From Fonsecaea monophora (taxonomy: Eukaryota > Ascomycota > Eurotiomycetes > Chaetothyriales > Herpotrichiellaceae), in NCBI RefSeq assembly GCF_001642475.1, contig NW_019173992.1:124001-188000 (forward strand): 64,000 nt of DNA, given 5' to 3'. Under the pieces are notes generated by a model. It had not been told where the DNA came from, did no database searches, and saw nothing but the letters and a program-made list of their open reading frames with translations. Below are positions 21,714 through 32,488 of this stretch, piece by piece. The first letter of the stretch is position 1; each line of letters opens with the position of its first letter. Made by a program: the position numbers and the translations under genes.

Positions 21714-23304
21714 TTCTTTTTGACCGGGAGGGGTGGCTTTCAAAGTCGGGGGCAGATCGTTATTACAGAGGCAAACCAAGGCCTTCTTGGTGGATGGGTG
21801 TAAAAAGCTGGTCCAGTGTCCTTTTTTTCGTTTGTTAACCCAAAGAATTGACTTCTCTTCGTCTTTTCAAGGGGATCCTTCTCCCTTCATCAACTGATAA
21901 GGCCGTATATGTGTTTTGTGCGTGCGCGTGTTTGTACGTCCGTGTGTGGATACTCTATCTGGTACTCGTGCTCGGTATAGAGATGAGACGAGACGAACCT
22001 CGGCGGCGCGATGGCGAAATCCTCTTATTTTCTTTCACAAGAATGCTTCTTTTTTCTTCCTCCCGGTTTTTCGGTCGAACTGTCCGTCGCTCGTTTACTT
22101 GATCCGTCTCTCAGGAACTTGAGTTTAATGTTATCAGCGAGTTAAGGTGAAATATGGGAGATGAGAAGTGGAAGAAATTGGATTTTTGTCTTCAGTGTCT
22201 TCGATTTCGTTCTCTTTTTGTCCGTCGTTCGGAACAACAAAGGTCGAGGGGTGGCTTAGAAATCGCTCATCCTCCGGTGAACAGACTAACGAGTACCGAG
22301 TGAGTAGGTGAGATGGAATGGAATGGCTTCTATTTCATCGGAGCCGAGGACGACGGGGGAAATCAGTACTAGATTCTTCGGATGAACGAGACGATGAAGT
22401 TGGGACCGAGGAAAGTGGGTGTGAATGGCAGAGAAGGAAGGAGGGATGAGTGATACTTGATACTTTTTTTGAGGTTTGTGTGGGAGCATAGAAGGAAGGA
22501 CACATCAAGGGCACACACACTAGGGCATACAGCGACGCATCGATCACTCATCTACCTTCTGATTAGGCTGTATTGATTGACACAGGACAAGGGTCATCGC
22601 CATGGACTTGACTCTACTAGGTACATTACAAGTGTACAAGATACATACTAGAGATATAGATACGTCATGACTAAATGGTTCTATACCTATCAACCCACCT
22701 ATGGCGTAGGCACAGGTGGTACCTCGTAATACATGTCTGCAGAGCAACACACCAAAAGGAGTGAATGATAAGAGGAACCATGTACGAGGTAAAACTCCGT
22801 CCCAATATCACCGTCACATCCATCTGTATGACTGGGTGCCTCTTCTCCTTCTCCCCTTCCCCTCCTCCTCTGTCAGTCCCGGATGGCGGGAGAAATCCGG
22901 TCCTTGTGCTTGCGCATGCACACCCCGCTCATCACAATGAACCTGACTTCCTCAAACGACCTCACATTATCACGCCTCGTATCACACTCACAAGGCGAAT
23001 TGGCCAGTAAACCATGCCTAATCCACCCAGGCGTCGAGATGGAGATGTGCGACAAGTTTGCGGGGTTGAGCATGTGCCACCGATGATACGATATGAGGGA
23101 ACGAGCGGATCAGCAGAGTCTCGGCCCTTGCAATCTAAGGTATTTCATTGCTAATAACCTACTTTTGAGGTTGAGGTAGAGGTAGAGCTGTGTCGAGTCG
23201 AGAAGGCATTGATTTCTAGTTTCTCTAGTAATTTTCTTCATCTCGACTTAACAGACTTTTGCTGGAAAAGTGTCATAGGAACCTCCGAGATATCTATACG
23301 TACG
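21714..23304. other. Divergent intergenic region, no gene seen
   Basis: About 1.6 kb between the divergent flavin-reductase-like and MetX-like genes, large enough for two promoters. It includes T-rich runs near 21820 and 22050. Only short chance ORFs. Confidence 0.5.
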
Positions 23305-24480
23305 ATGCCGGCAGACTACGAGACATACAACCTGGGCGACTTTGCGGTACAGAGCGGCGCCACGATCCCCAAGGCCTGGATCGCCTACAAGACCTATGGC
23401 TCCCCCAGTAACCCTGTCGTGCTCTACCCGTCGTGGTACTCGGGCCTCATCTCCGACAATGAGTGGCTGATTGGCGCCGACAAGACCCTCAACCCGGACA
23501 AATACTTCGTCATCATCACCGCCCTCTTTGGCAACGGCCAGTCCATCAGCCCCTCAAACTCGGACGTCGTGCCCTTCCCGGATGTCACCTTCTACGATAA
23601 TGTCAAAGCCCAATACCGTCTGCTCACCGAGAAGTTGGGTGTGAAGCACCTGAGGGCCGTGCTCGGATGGAGCATGGGTGCCGGCCAGGCGTTCCAGTGG
23701 GCTACCCAGTATCCCGACTTCGTCGACATTGCCGTGCCCTTTTGTGGGAGCGCAAAAACATCCATCCACAACCAGGTCTTCTTGGAAGGCGTCAAGTCGG
23801 CCCTGTTGGCGGCCAAAGGGCTCAGTTCCGCTGGGAGTACCTTTGACAGAGTTGAAAACGCCCAAGATGCCGTCGCTATCAAGTCGAACCGTCAGTGGAC
23901 CGACCAGGAAAAGGCCACTGGTCTCAAAGCCTTTGGGAGAGGATATGCCGGATGGGGCTTCTCCCAGGCCTTTTATCGCGAAAAGCTTCACCAGTCAGCC
24001 TACGGCGCAAAGGATCTCGAGGATTTCATGGTCAATTTCTGGGAGACTTGGGCACTGTCAAAGGATCCCGAGAATTTGTTGGTCATGCTGTACACCTGGC
24101 AGGCCGGTGATGTGAGCAAGCAAGAACCTTATAACGGCGACTTTGAGGCGGCAATGAGGGCTATCAAGGCGAAAACCCTGGTGTTGCCCAGCAAGACGGA
24201 CCTATATTTCCCGTAAGCTTTCCCATCTTTATTCGCTTGTCGATCTTGACGACATTTCTCTTGATACCTGACTTTGATCACTCACGCGCATCTACTCACC
24301 AACAGGCCCGAGGACTCCGAGTACGAAGTCAAAAACATGTCTCCAGGCGTGGGCCAACTGGATGTATACCCAAGCATCTGGGGGCATTGGGCGGGCGGAC
24401 CACCTGGTAATATGGAGGATGTCAAATGGCTTGATGAACGCCTTGCAAAGCTTTTCGCCGAGGCTCCCAAAAACGGATGA
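23305..24480 (+). CDS. MetX-like (homoserine O-acetyltransferase family) alpha/beta hydrolase
   Basis: Two exons (23305-24212, 24306-24480) around a 93-nt intron give 360 aa. The start is the first ATG (MPADYETY). The fold is that of the MetX/homoserine O-acetyltransferase family: 'GATIPKAWIAYKTYG', 'VVLYPSWYSG', 'VLGWSMGAGQAFQWA' with the nucleophile Ser in GxSMG, 'VLPSKTDLYFPPEDSE' with the acid Asp just before the exon junction, and 'WGHWAGGP' with the His. The protein is clearly shorter than fungal Met2 (~480 aa), and the oxyanion region reads 'YPSWYSG' instead of the HALTG-type block of true acyltransferases. It is thus more likely one of the many fungal paralogues with hydrolase or acyltransferase activity on an unknown substrate than the methionine-pathway enzyme. 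Confidence 0.85.
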
Positions 24481-25068
24481 GTTGAAGTCGTTTGGAAGTG
24501 ACGAGGAAAGGGTCAGTAGGACCAGCAGTGCATAAAAAACCAACCTGAAATTTGGAACCATGTCTGAACTAAATGTTTGAGGGCAGCCGTCAGCTGAGAT
24601 TATTCCTATAACCCAGAGTAGTTAGGTTTGTAACAGTCATTCTGTATCTCCCATGTCGAGGGCCATTCAGGCGGGTTTGTTCGAAGAACAAATTCTGAGG
24701 AAGTACATTCAGGCGTCTGCTACCATCGCTGCGAGAAAGTAGCTCATCGCGCACAAGTTCGATCTGAATACGCCGCTGGCGGGCCGCTCCCAATTTGGCG
24801 CAGGATCCTCGTTATTGCCGGCCTCGGTACCACATCGGGATCCCGACGTTGCAACTTGGAGAACGGACAAATCCATCCAGCAGATTTCCAGGACATATAA
24901 AAATCCCTCGATGAATAGCGCTTGCGCCTTGTCGAGCCGCGTTCAGGGAAGAGACCAGATATACTCTGAAGTCATATCAGCTTGACGATTGCGATCCTCC
25001 TTCACCATCAGAGCCACAAGATACTTCTGGCCTTGTAACACTTGATTGCGAAGCTCAGCCATTGCATC
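24481..25068. other. Intergenic region
   Basis: About 590 bp between two plus-strand genes; nothing specific recognised. Confidence 0.5.
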
Positions 25069-25662
25069 ATGGCGTCGAATTTCAAGTCCATTCATCTCAA
25101 CCATGACATCCCCGACCTCTCTGGTTCTTTTGAAATCACCTGTTCCCCTGGAACCGATATTTGGGACAAGCCGCCTGCAACACACTCGTTCAATGCGCCA
25201 ATCATTTACAAAACCAGCACAGTCGGCACATTCAAGTCCGCGAAAGTGACAGTCGCGGCCCCTTGGAAGGACAAATACGATCAAGGCGGTCTGTGTCTGG
25301 TCATAAAAACAACAGACACCCCTCGCTGGGTGAAGACGGGCATTGAATTCCTCGACAATGTGCCGTTGGTGGGCACTGTGGCAAAGGACCGGTGGGCGGA
25401 TTGGAGCCTCAGGCCTCTGCTGGCTGAAACCCTGAGCATTGAGCACACGGCCATTGTTGAGATCGAGAACGCAAGCGACGGAAGCCTCTGGGTCTGGCTG
25501 GTCAGTGAAAGCGGGAAGAGGTTACCGCTGAGAGAAGTGACGTGGTGGGGAGATTTACCCAAGGACACAGAGATTTGGGTTGGCGTTTATGCCGCGAAAC
25601 CGGCGCCACATGGGGAGAAGGACGATCTCGTTGTTACATTTGAGGGGTTGGACATCCAGTAG
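25069..25662 (+). CDS. DUF1349 family concanavalin-like protein
   Basis: Intronless 197-aa protein beginning MASNFKSIH. It has the pattern of DUF1349, a beta-sandwich (concanavalin/lectin-like) family related to bacterial YesU and yeast 'regulation of enolase protein 1': 'GTDIWDKPP', a run of strands, 'DQGGLCLVIKTTDTPRWVKTGIEF' (the family G(L/V)xxxxDxxxWxKxGxE block), 'DWSLRP' and 'EIWVGVYAAKPAP' near the end, matching the usual VGxxAxSP signature. No signal peptide, so cytosolic. Members are suspected carbohydrate binders, but function is unknown. An ATG 27 bases upstream in the same frame is absent (ATT), so the start is firm. Confidence 0.82.
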   Translation: MASNFKSIHLNHDIPDLSGSFEITCSPGTDIWDKPPATHSFNAPIIYKTSTVGTFKSAKVTVAAPWKDKYDQGGLCLVIKTTDTPRWVKTGIEFLDNVPLVGTVAKDRWADWSLRPLLAETLSIEHTAIVEIENASDGSLWVWLVSESGKRLPLREVTWWGDLPKDTEIWVGVYAAKPAPHGEKDDLVVTFEGLDIQ

Positions 25663-26191
25663 ACAACCAAAAGTGACCTTCAGGGTGTCGTTCGTAGCTC
25701 GCCGGGTTAACGGGAGCGCAGCTCGTGGAGGGGGAGAAGCTCGCCATGGTATGACCGACCTACATGTGAAAGGTTTGAGATATTTGCAGCAGTGCAATGA
25801 GGAAACAGCAAAGTTCAGAACAGAGAGTCTCCAAAAACACGGGTTCCCGGCTCCTGCGTATTGTAAGGTGTGAGCTTCATCAGAGACGAGACCCGAGGGG
25901 TGCGGGCGCAGTTAATATATCGACGCGTCTCACTAGCGGACGCGTTTTGGGCACCTCCAACATTTCAAGCCTCCGCCATCGTCACCCACTGCGATATTAT
26001 CACCATCACGAGCTACTCCTGTCTCCGTGGTCACTGCTTTCACCCACTTCGGAGCATTCGACTTGTCAATCGCAATCCTCGTTTCTTTACGACAGCGACC
26101 ATCGTCTCTATCTCGGTGCTTCTCAATAAACCTGTCTTAGTCGTCCCTCTCCCAAAGATGACAGTCGACTCGTGACACCCCTCTTTGCAAC
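25663..26191. other. Intergenic region upstream of PDS5
   Basis: About 530 bp, with a TTAATATA stretch near 25912 and C/T-rich sequence close to the Pds5 start. Presumed promoter and leader. Confidence 0.45.
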
Positions 26192-29100
26192 ATGCCCACC
26201 CGGCTTCGCAATACTGCCGCTGTAGAGGCTGCGCAGGCTTCCCGTCGATACGATATACCCGGCCTTCAGTTCGACGACACTCTGGAATGGCGCGCCGGTA
26301 AACCAATCGCCGTGGGAGACCTTCTCAAGCGGCTGCAGAAGCTTGCTGGCCAGCTGCGCAATTATGATGTCGATCAAGTCGACTCACGCGCCTTCACTAC
26401 CCTTGGGCTCGATCTCGCAAACCCAAATCTTCTCGGACATAAGGACAAGGGTGTAAGAGCATGGACTGTCTCTTGTATTGTCGACGTACTCAAGATCTGC
26501 GCTCCCGATGCGCCGTTCGTCGAGGCGCAACTGAAGGTGTGTGTGCTCGCGACATCCCATTTCAAACAGCCGAGGGCGTTGCCATTGACACGAGTAGGAC
26601 ATCTTCACAGTCATCATCACCTCTATTCTTCCGGCCCTTGCGGATCCAACCAACGCATACAATGCCCAACACGTCTACATCCTTATCTCCCTGGCCGAGT
26701 CACAAAGCATTCTACTGGTGACGGACATCCCGAACCATGAAAGTCTGCTTACGTCTCTCTTCACAACGGCATTCGACATCGTAGCCGCCTCTGGAAATAG
26801 CGCCTCGGGCGTCGAGGTCTCGAAGAGCGTGGAATATCACCTAAAGAACCTCCTGGCTGCAGTCGTCGACGAGGTTACCCTGCCTCCAGAGGTGACGGAC
26901 ATTATCATCTCGCAGTTCATGCGTGTGGATGCCCGCAATCTCGAGGAACATGGATCCAAAGGCAAAAAACGAGACTCTCATGACACCAAGCAGGGGACGC
27001 TGCTCCTCAAAGACTACCCTCCAGCATATAATATGGCCAAGTCGCTCTGCACCACCTGTCCCGAGAAGATGACATCCCAAATCACTCAATATTTTGGGAC
27101 TGTGATTGTCGACGCAACCAGTGCTCCCACTATCTCTCGTCCTACCCACAAACGTTCCGCTTCGGATGCTGATGGTGACGATGAAGAAAGAGAGGGTCTA
27201 GCAGATTTGCGGAAAGCCCATCGTTTACTTCGAGAGTTGTGGCGCGCGTGTCCGGATGTCCTCTTGAATGTGATTCCTCAAGTTGAAGCTGAATTCTCCG
27301 CCGATGCCGCCTCGCTTCGTCGACTGGCCACTGAAACCGTCGGGGATATCACAGCCGGGATTGGCATTGCTGGGCTACCTCCGACTGTACCTCTTGATCC
27401 TGCTGCTTACCCCTTACCCTCCATCGACAATCCAGGAGAGCCCCCTGTGCAAACCACAAATCCCCTCCTTACTGCGGCCTCACCCAAGCCTTTTATGGCG
27501 GTCCACGCTGCAGCATATCAGGCCTTCCTCGGCCGTCGCATTGACAAGTCACACATGGTTCGAGAAGCATGGGCCAATGCCGCTGCTCGAATCCTGCGTA
27601 CTTCGGCCGGCGGCATTGGTTTGAATCCTCAAGAGCTTGAGGACTTGCTTACTGGCTTTGCTCAGATGCTGCGCGATCCCGAAGAACATGTGCGGTTTGC
27701 GGCCATTCGGTCCATTGACACTTTCACCTATCAGGGTATGATAAATATCCTCGGAGCTGATGGCGGCTTGCTGAAACAGCACACTGTATTCTTTTCGTTG
27801 GCTGAGCGCGTTATCGATCGAAAGAATCACGTCAGAGAGGCTGCTATTGAATTGCTCGGCCGGATTTGGGGTGTCGCTTCTAGCGATGTCGAGTCAGGCA
27901 ATGAGATTGTCAAGAGCACTATTGGAGATATCCCGAATCGTATATTTGGCGCCTATTTCACCAACGAGCCGCACGTTCACGCTGTGATTGACAGAGTTCT
28001 CTATGAAAGTCTATTGCCGCTCTTTTTCCCACCATCCAAGGTCCAAGCGTCCCGAGCTGAGAGCCAAAGACAGCGAGGAAGAGACAAGGAGGGTGGCGCA
28101 CAAGAAGAATCAATATTTGATCCTGATGCCGTTAGAGCACGTCGCATCCTAACACTCGTCCAAAGCTTGGACATCAGACCACGCGCCGTCTTTTTCAGCC
28201 TCCAAAATCGACAGGTACAAATGAGCAAAGGTATGAAGGTATTTCTGGGGACTTGCGAGGAATACAATGGAGGTATTCTGGAAGACGACTCTACAGAGGC
28301 AACCCTTGAGAAGCGTCTCACCCGCATGATCGATCAAATCTCGAAAAATTTTCCTGAGCCATCCGAGGTTTCGACTGACCTCTGGAAATTCGCAAGGCAG
28401 CACAACCGTCGATGGTATCAGCTGATACGCTTTGCCACTGGTCCTGAGCATGATTATCGCACGGTCACCAAAGCTATCAAGGAGCTTACCAAACGAATAC
28501 GCGAAGCTCCCGGGAATGTTCAATCACTTCTTGCCACGATTCAACAGCTCTTATACCGGTGCGCCTTGCTCGCCTATAATCGAAGTCATGTCCCAACAAT
28601 CATGGCTATATCGCGGACTGATGAGGGCGGCTTGGGTGAGGTAGCTCACGAGGTTCTGAAGGAGATCTCTGCCCGGAATCCGGAGGTGCTCAAGTACCAT
28701 ATCCAGGCGCTGTGCAAAGAGCTTGAGGATGAGGCTCCATCAAGTACAAAACCTGAGCAAGACGGTGCCCCTGACACTCTCAAGGCATGTGCGGCATTTG
28801 CTCGGAAATATCCATCAGATATGCCCAAGGAGCGGAAGTTCCTGACATCGCTGGCACAATTTGCTTTGTACTCGAAATCTCCCCGTGCAGCGAAACACGC
28901 CGTGTCTATCATTATGATGGCTGCTGATAAGAAAGAAATGTATGCTAAAGACCTGCTGTCAAAGGCGCTGGCAGGTCTTGAGTCCGATAACCCTCATTTT
29001 CTCGCTCGCCTTGCTGCAATAGCGCAGATCTGCCTGCTTGCTCCGTCCACGGCAAACGTCGACTCGGACACGATTCAGAAGCTTTGCCTCTCAAATATTC

Positions 29101-30857
29101 TACTCAAAAATCAGTCGCCCAGCAAAAAGGAAGACTCGAGTGCGTGGGATGATATAGCAGATGACGAGACACGAGCGAAAGAACTGGCCCTCAAAATTTT
29201 CGTCAATCGCTGTCGGTCCCAGGATGAAACCAAGAATAACGACGAGTATACCGCACTGGCAAAACAGGTGTTCAATCATCTCATCACTCTAGTCTACAAC
29301 GAAGGAGAAATGACGCCTTCAAAAGATACACCGCCCGCACAGAAGAACCGGCTCAGACTTGTTGCCGCACATCTAATATTAAAGCTCTGCAGCCACAAGC
29401 GGAAGTTCGAAGACTTCATTGACCCTCAGTCGTTCATATCGATTGTGATGATTATAATTCATCCGCCCAATCCGGTGCGGGCTGGGTTTGTGAATTCGCT
29501 GAAGAAGTATCTAGGTCTGAACCGCCTCGCTCATAGGTGGTTCACAGCTCTCTTCCTCCTGGCCTTTGAGCCGGACATAGAGCTGCGCACATCGACCATC
29601 ATGTGGATTCGAGCACGCGTACAATTCTTCGCCAGGCAGAAGCTTCAGGCAGATTCAGGAGATAAGAAAATGCATCAGAATGTAATGGAGTCCATATTTG
29701 CACGTCTGCTCAGCCTGTTAGCTCATCACCCGGATTTCCCAACTCGGGACAGCGACAGCTTTGACGAAGACTTGCTGGATTTTGCAAAATATATTGTCTT
29801 CTACCTCTGGACTATCGCCACGGAAGACAACCTCTCACTGATATTTCACATAGCCCAGCGTGTCAAGGGCGCCAGAGACGGTGTTGTTGGTACAGATGAA
29901 GCGAGCGAGCGACTATATATTCTTAGCGATCTGTCTCAGGCAGTGATCCGGAATTACGCCGACATTATGCCAGCGCACGCAAAAGGTGTCAATTTGCTGC
30001 AGACATGGCCTGGCAAAGTGAGCCTTCCTCGGAATCTGTTCAAGGCACTTCCCAGTCACGAGAAAGCGCAGGAAATTGCAGAGAGAAATTATCTCCCGGA
30101 GGACGTTGCCATCGGACTGGAAAAGATGATTCGGATATATATCAAGGAGCTGAAGAATGCTAGCCAACCAGTTAAGCGAGCAGTGATTGCCGAGAGGAAG
30201 CGGAAGAGTGATGCAGCGATGCTCGACCATGGCGAGGACGACGGGGGGGAGCGAAAGAAAGTGGCAAAGAAAGCAAAGAAAAGCGCCCTAGCAATTCGCA
30301 AGACCCCCAAACCAAGGCGGAAGGGCTCGGAGCCTGCTAGCAGTCCGGTCTTGCCATCACGGAAGAGTAACCGTGCTTCCAACGTGGTGTCGTATGCAGA
30401 GTCAGATTCAGAGGACGGAGACGTGGAAATGGAGAACACGATACCTCGGAAAAACATTCCAACCTCCCGGAGGAAGAGCAAGGGAGAGGAACAAGACTCG
30501 GATCAAGACCTGGATCAGCAACATGATGGCGAGGAAGACGATGATGATGACAGCGAAACTGAGGACGATGAAGTGCGAGACAATAACGTCGAGATGGAAG
30601 TCGAAGAGAAAAATCCTGATGACGAAATCCATGTCGACGAGGATGAAGATACTGCTGCCATCCATGAAAATGGGAGTGAAACAGACAAGCAAGAGGGCAC
30701 ATCCTCGACCCTTGAGGAACAAAAGTACACTGCTGCTAGTAAGGAACGGCAGAGCAAGAAAGTCGCTGCGAAGAAAAATATGGCGTCCAAGGAACAGACA
30801 GACCCGGCGTCCCGGTCAGGACGGACGATCCGACAGACGAGGAGTACGAGAACATAA
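26192..30857 (+). CDS. PDS5: Sister chromatid cohesion protein Pds5
   Basis: Large HEAT-repeat cohesin regulator (BimD/Spo76 in other ascomycetes). Two exons (26192-26536 and 26598-30857) around a 61-nt intron give 1534 aa. The N-terminus has the family signature: 'LLKRLQKLAGQL', 'NPNLLGHKDKGVRAWTVSCIVDVLKICAPDAPF', then across the intron 'QLKDIFTVIITSILPAL' and 'YILISLAESQSILL'. HEAT repeats fill the middle ('HVRFAAIRSIDTF', 'DRKNHVREAAIELLGRIWG'). From about residue 1330 the protein becomes a disordered tail with basic clusters ('KKVAKKAKKSALAIRKTPKPRRKG') and acidic runs, typical of Pds5 and probably chromatin-binding. It binds Scc1/Scc3-Wpl1 on chromosomes to maintain and release cohesion. 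The 5' exon is short and the length is normal. Confidence 0.93.
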
Positions 30858-31456
30858 GTTACGAGGATGAGCTGACGGCATTTCATCAACGGGTACATGT
30901 GTTGTTGAGCTTTCTGCAGCATTTCTGGGGGAGGGGTTTGGGGTGTTGCATTGAGCACGGAGCACGGGCCGAACATACCACCATCATAAACGATACAGAT
31001 GATTGGCTGTATTGGTGCTATGAAAAGTCTGCGCGTACTCAGTAAAAGTAATGTAGCGAATGAAGATACCCACCCGCGGGAGACTGGCACTGACTGGCAA
31101 CGAGACGTGACTTGAGATCAAGCGAGGCTGCGAGGCTGAGAGACTGAGAGACTGTGACGGACCAAACTTCGGCCAGGCTGCTTTTTTCTTGGCGGGGAAA
31201 TGACGGGAATCATCCTGAGCTTGTCTTTCTCACCTGCAAGAGTCCGCGTCCGGGCGAACGACCATCAAACCCCTTGCTGCGTTATCTTGTCTTGATCAAC
31301 CAGGCATTCACAATGGGCGGCCTATTTAAGATGTGTCTGCGTTCCCATGCTGCCCATCCCTCGCCACAAACGGGCATCTTCACGGATGCCAAAACTAACC
31401 AACCGAACTAGCATACACTCTCCCTTGTAGCTCGAAACCCTTTCAGCCTCATCATC
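30858..31456. other. Intergenic region
   Basis: About 600 bp; includes a short GAGGCTG/GAGACTG direct repeat near 31120-31155. No gene seen. Confidence 0.5.
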
Positions 31457-31933
31457 ATGCCAGCATTGTCGTCCATTGTTATTGACGCCTCTCCTCAAGA
31501 CGTCTGGAACGTCCTCGTTGACTTCCCCAGGTGGCCAGAGTGGAACACTTGGTTCCTATCTATTCGCGCCCATTCAACCCCTGTTGAACTAGGCACTCTG
31601 GTCACATTCACAAACGCCATGTCTGAGACCGCTAAGCCCGGAACTTATACAGCGCGCATCACCACTTGGCAACCCGACAAGACAGAGTTCGCGTGGAAGG
31701 GTGGCCCATTGCCAGAGTGGCTGGCGTGGACTCTGAGGGGCTATCATTGGTTTAGGCTCGTGCCACAGGACGGTGGGGAGAAGACGCTGTTCGATCATGG
31801 CGAAGACGTCGAAGGACTGCTGAGTGTGTTAGTTCCTGGCAGTATGGTGAAAGACTTGGTCAAGCAGCTGGACAAGTTCAACGGCGAGTTGAAGCAACGG
31901 GTTGAAAAGGGTCCACAAACCAGCGCGACTTGA
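31457..31933 (+). CDS. SRPBCC (START-like) domain protein
   Basis: Single-exon 158-aa protein from ATG. The whole length fits the SRPBCC/polyketide cyclase-like ligand-binding fold: N-terminal strand 'SSIVIDASPQDVWNVLVDFPRWPEWNTWF' (the xIxAsPxxVWxVLxDFxxWxxWxP hallmark), central strands 'YTARITTWQPDKTEFAWKGG', and a C-terminal helix 'SMVKDLVKQLDKFNGELKQRVE'. Proteins of this type enclose hydrophobic ligands such as lipids or polyketides; the ligand is unknown. There is no signal peptide and no biosynthetic cluster nearby, so a cytosolic binding or modifying role is the most that can be said. Confidence 0.85.
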   Translation: MPALSSIVIDASPQDVWNVLVDFPRWPEWNTWFLSIRAHSTPVELGTLVTFTNAMSETAKPGTYTARITTWQPDKTEFAWKGGPLPEWLAWTLRGYHWFRLVPQDGGEKTLFDHGEDVEGLLSVLVPGSMVKDLVKQLDKFNGELKQRVEKGPQTSAT

Positions 31934-32488
31934 TGGAGGCAGAGGACCAGACGGGGCGATCAAGCTGCTATGGTAATAAAGTATGGTAAATCTCTATAAG
32001 GTAAATGCCTCTACTGCTGGAGGCGTGTTGCATTTCCCTGCTGACTGGAACAGATTCGAAGCGAGCATATTTGTGTTTGGTGTACTTGTTGCAATGCTTT
32101 TCTTACAATGAATGGCACTTCAGGGGCTCGATATTCTTCAGTTAACCAGCCTCATCCTGACTGTTTGCATCTCCCTGTACTTTGAAAACCGCCTTGGGCA
32201 ACTTTGCTCTACATCCTCATGCGTTGGGCTCTTCATTCCGTTTCCTCACTCACAACTAAGAATACTGGTGTTTGTCTCGTTCTGCGGGATTTGTTGTTAC
32301 ACAGATGGCTTTGGCTTTCCCTCTCTGGGTTGCTTGGTGTTTTCGTTATTGCAGCAAACAGCCTGACGCTGTTGAGACCAAACAACTGGCCTTGTTCGTT
32401 TTACTAACGTATTGTAGATCCAGTCGTTCTCAAGTGAAAATGTCACCTCTTCGCTCTTAGGAACCTCTCCGTCACTCATCCGGCTAAG
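31934..32488. other. Intergenic region upstream of the Argonaute gene
   Basis: About 555 bp, presumed promoter and leader of the Argonaute gene. Pyrimidine-rich before the start; no specific element recognised. Confidence 0.45.

Noticed and set aside
30515..31090. 191-codon Ser/Ile-rich antisense ORF opposite the Pds5 tail
   Set aside because: It arises from the acidic and basic low-complexity codons of Pds5 read backwards.
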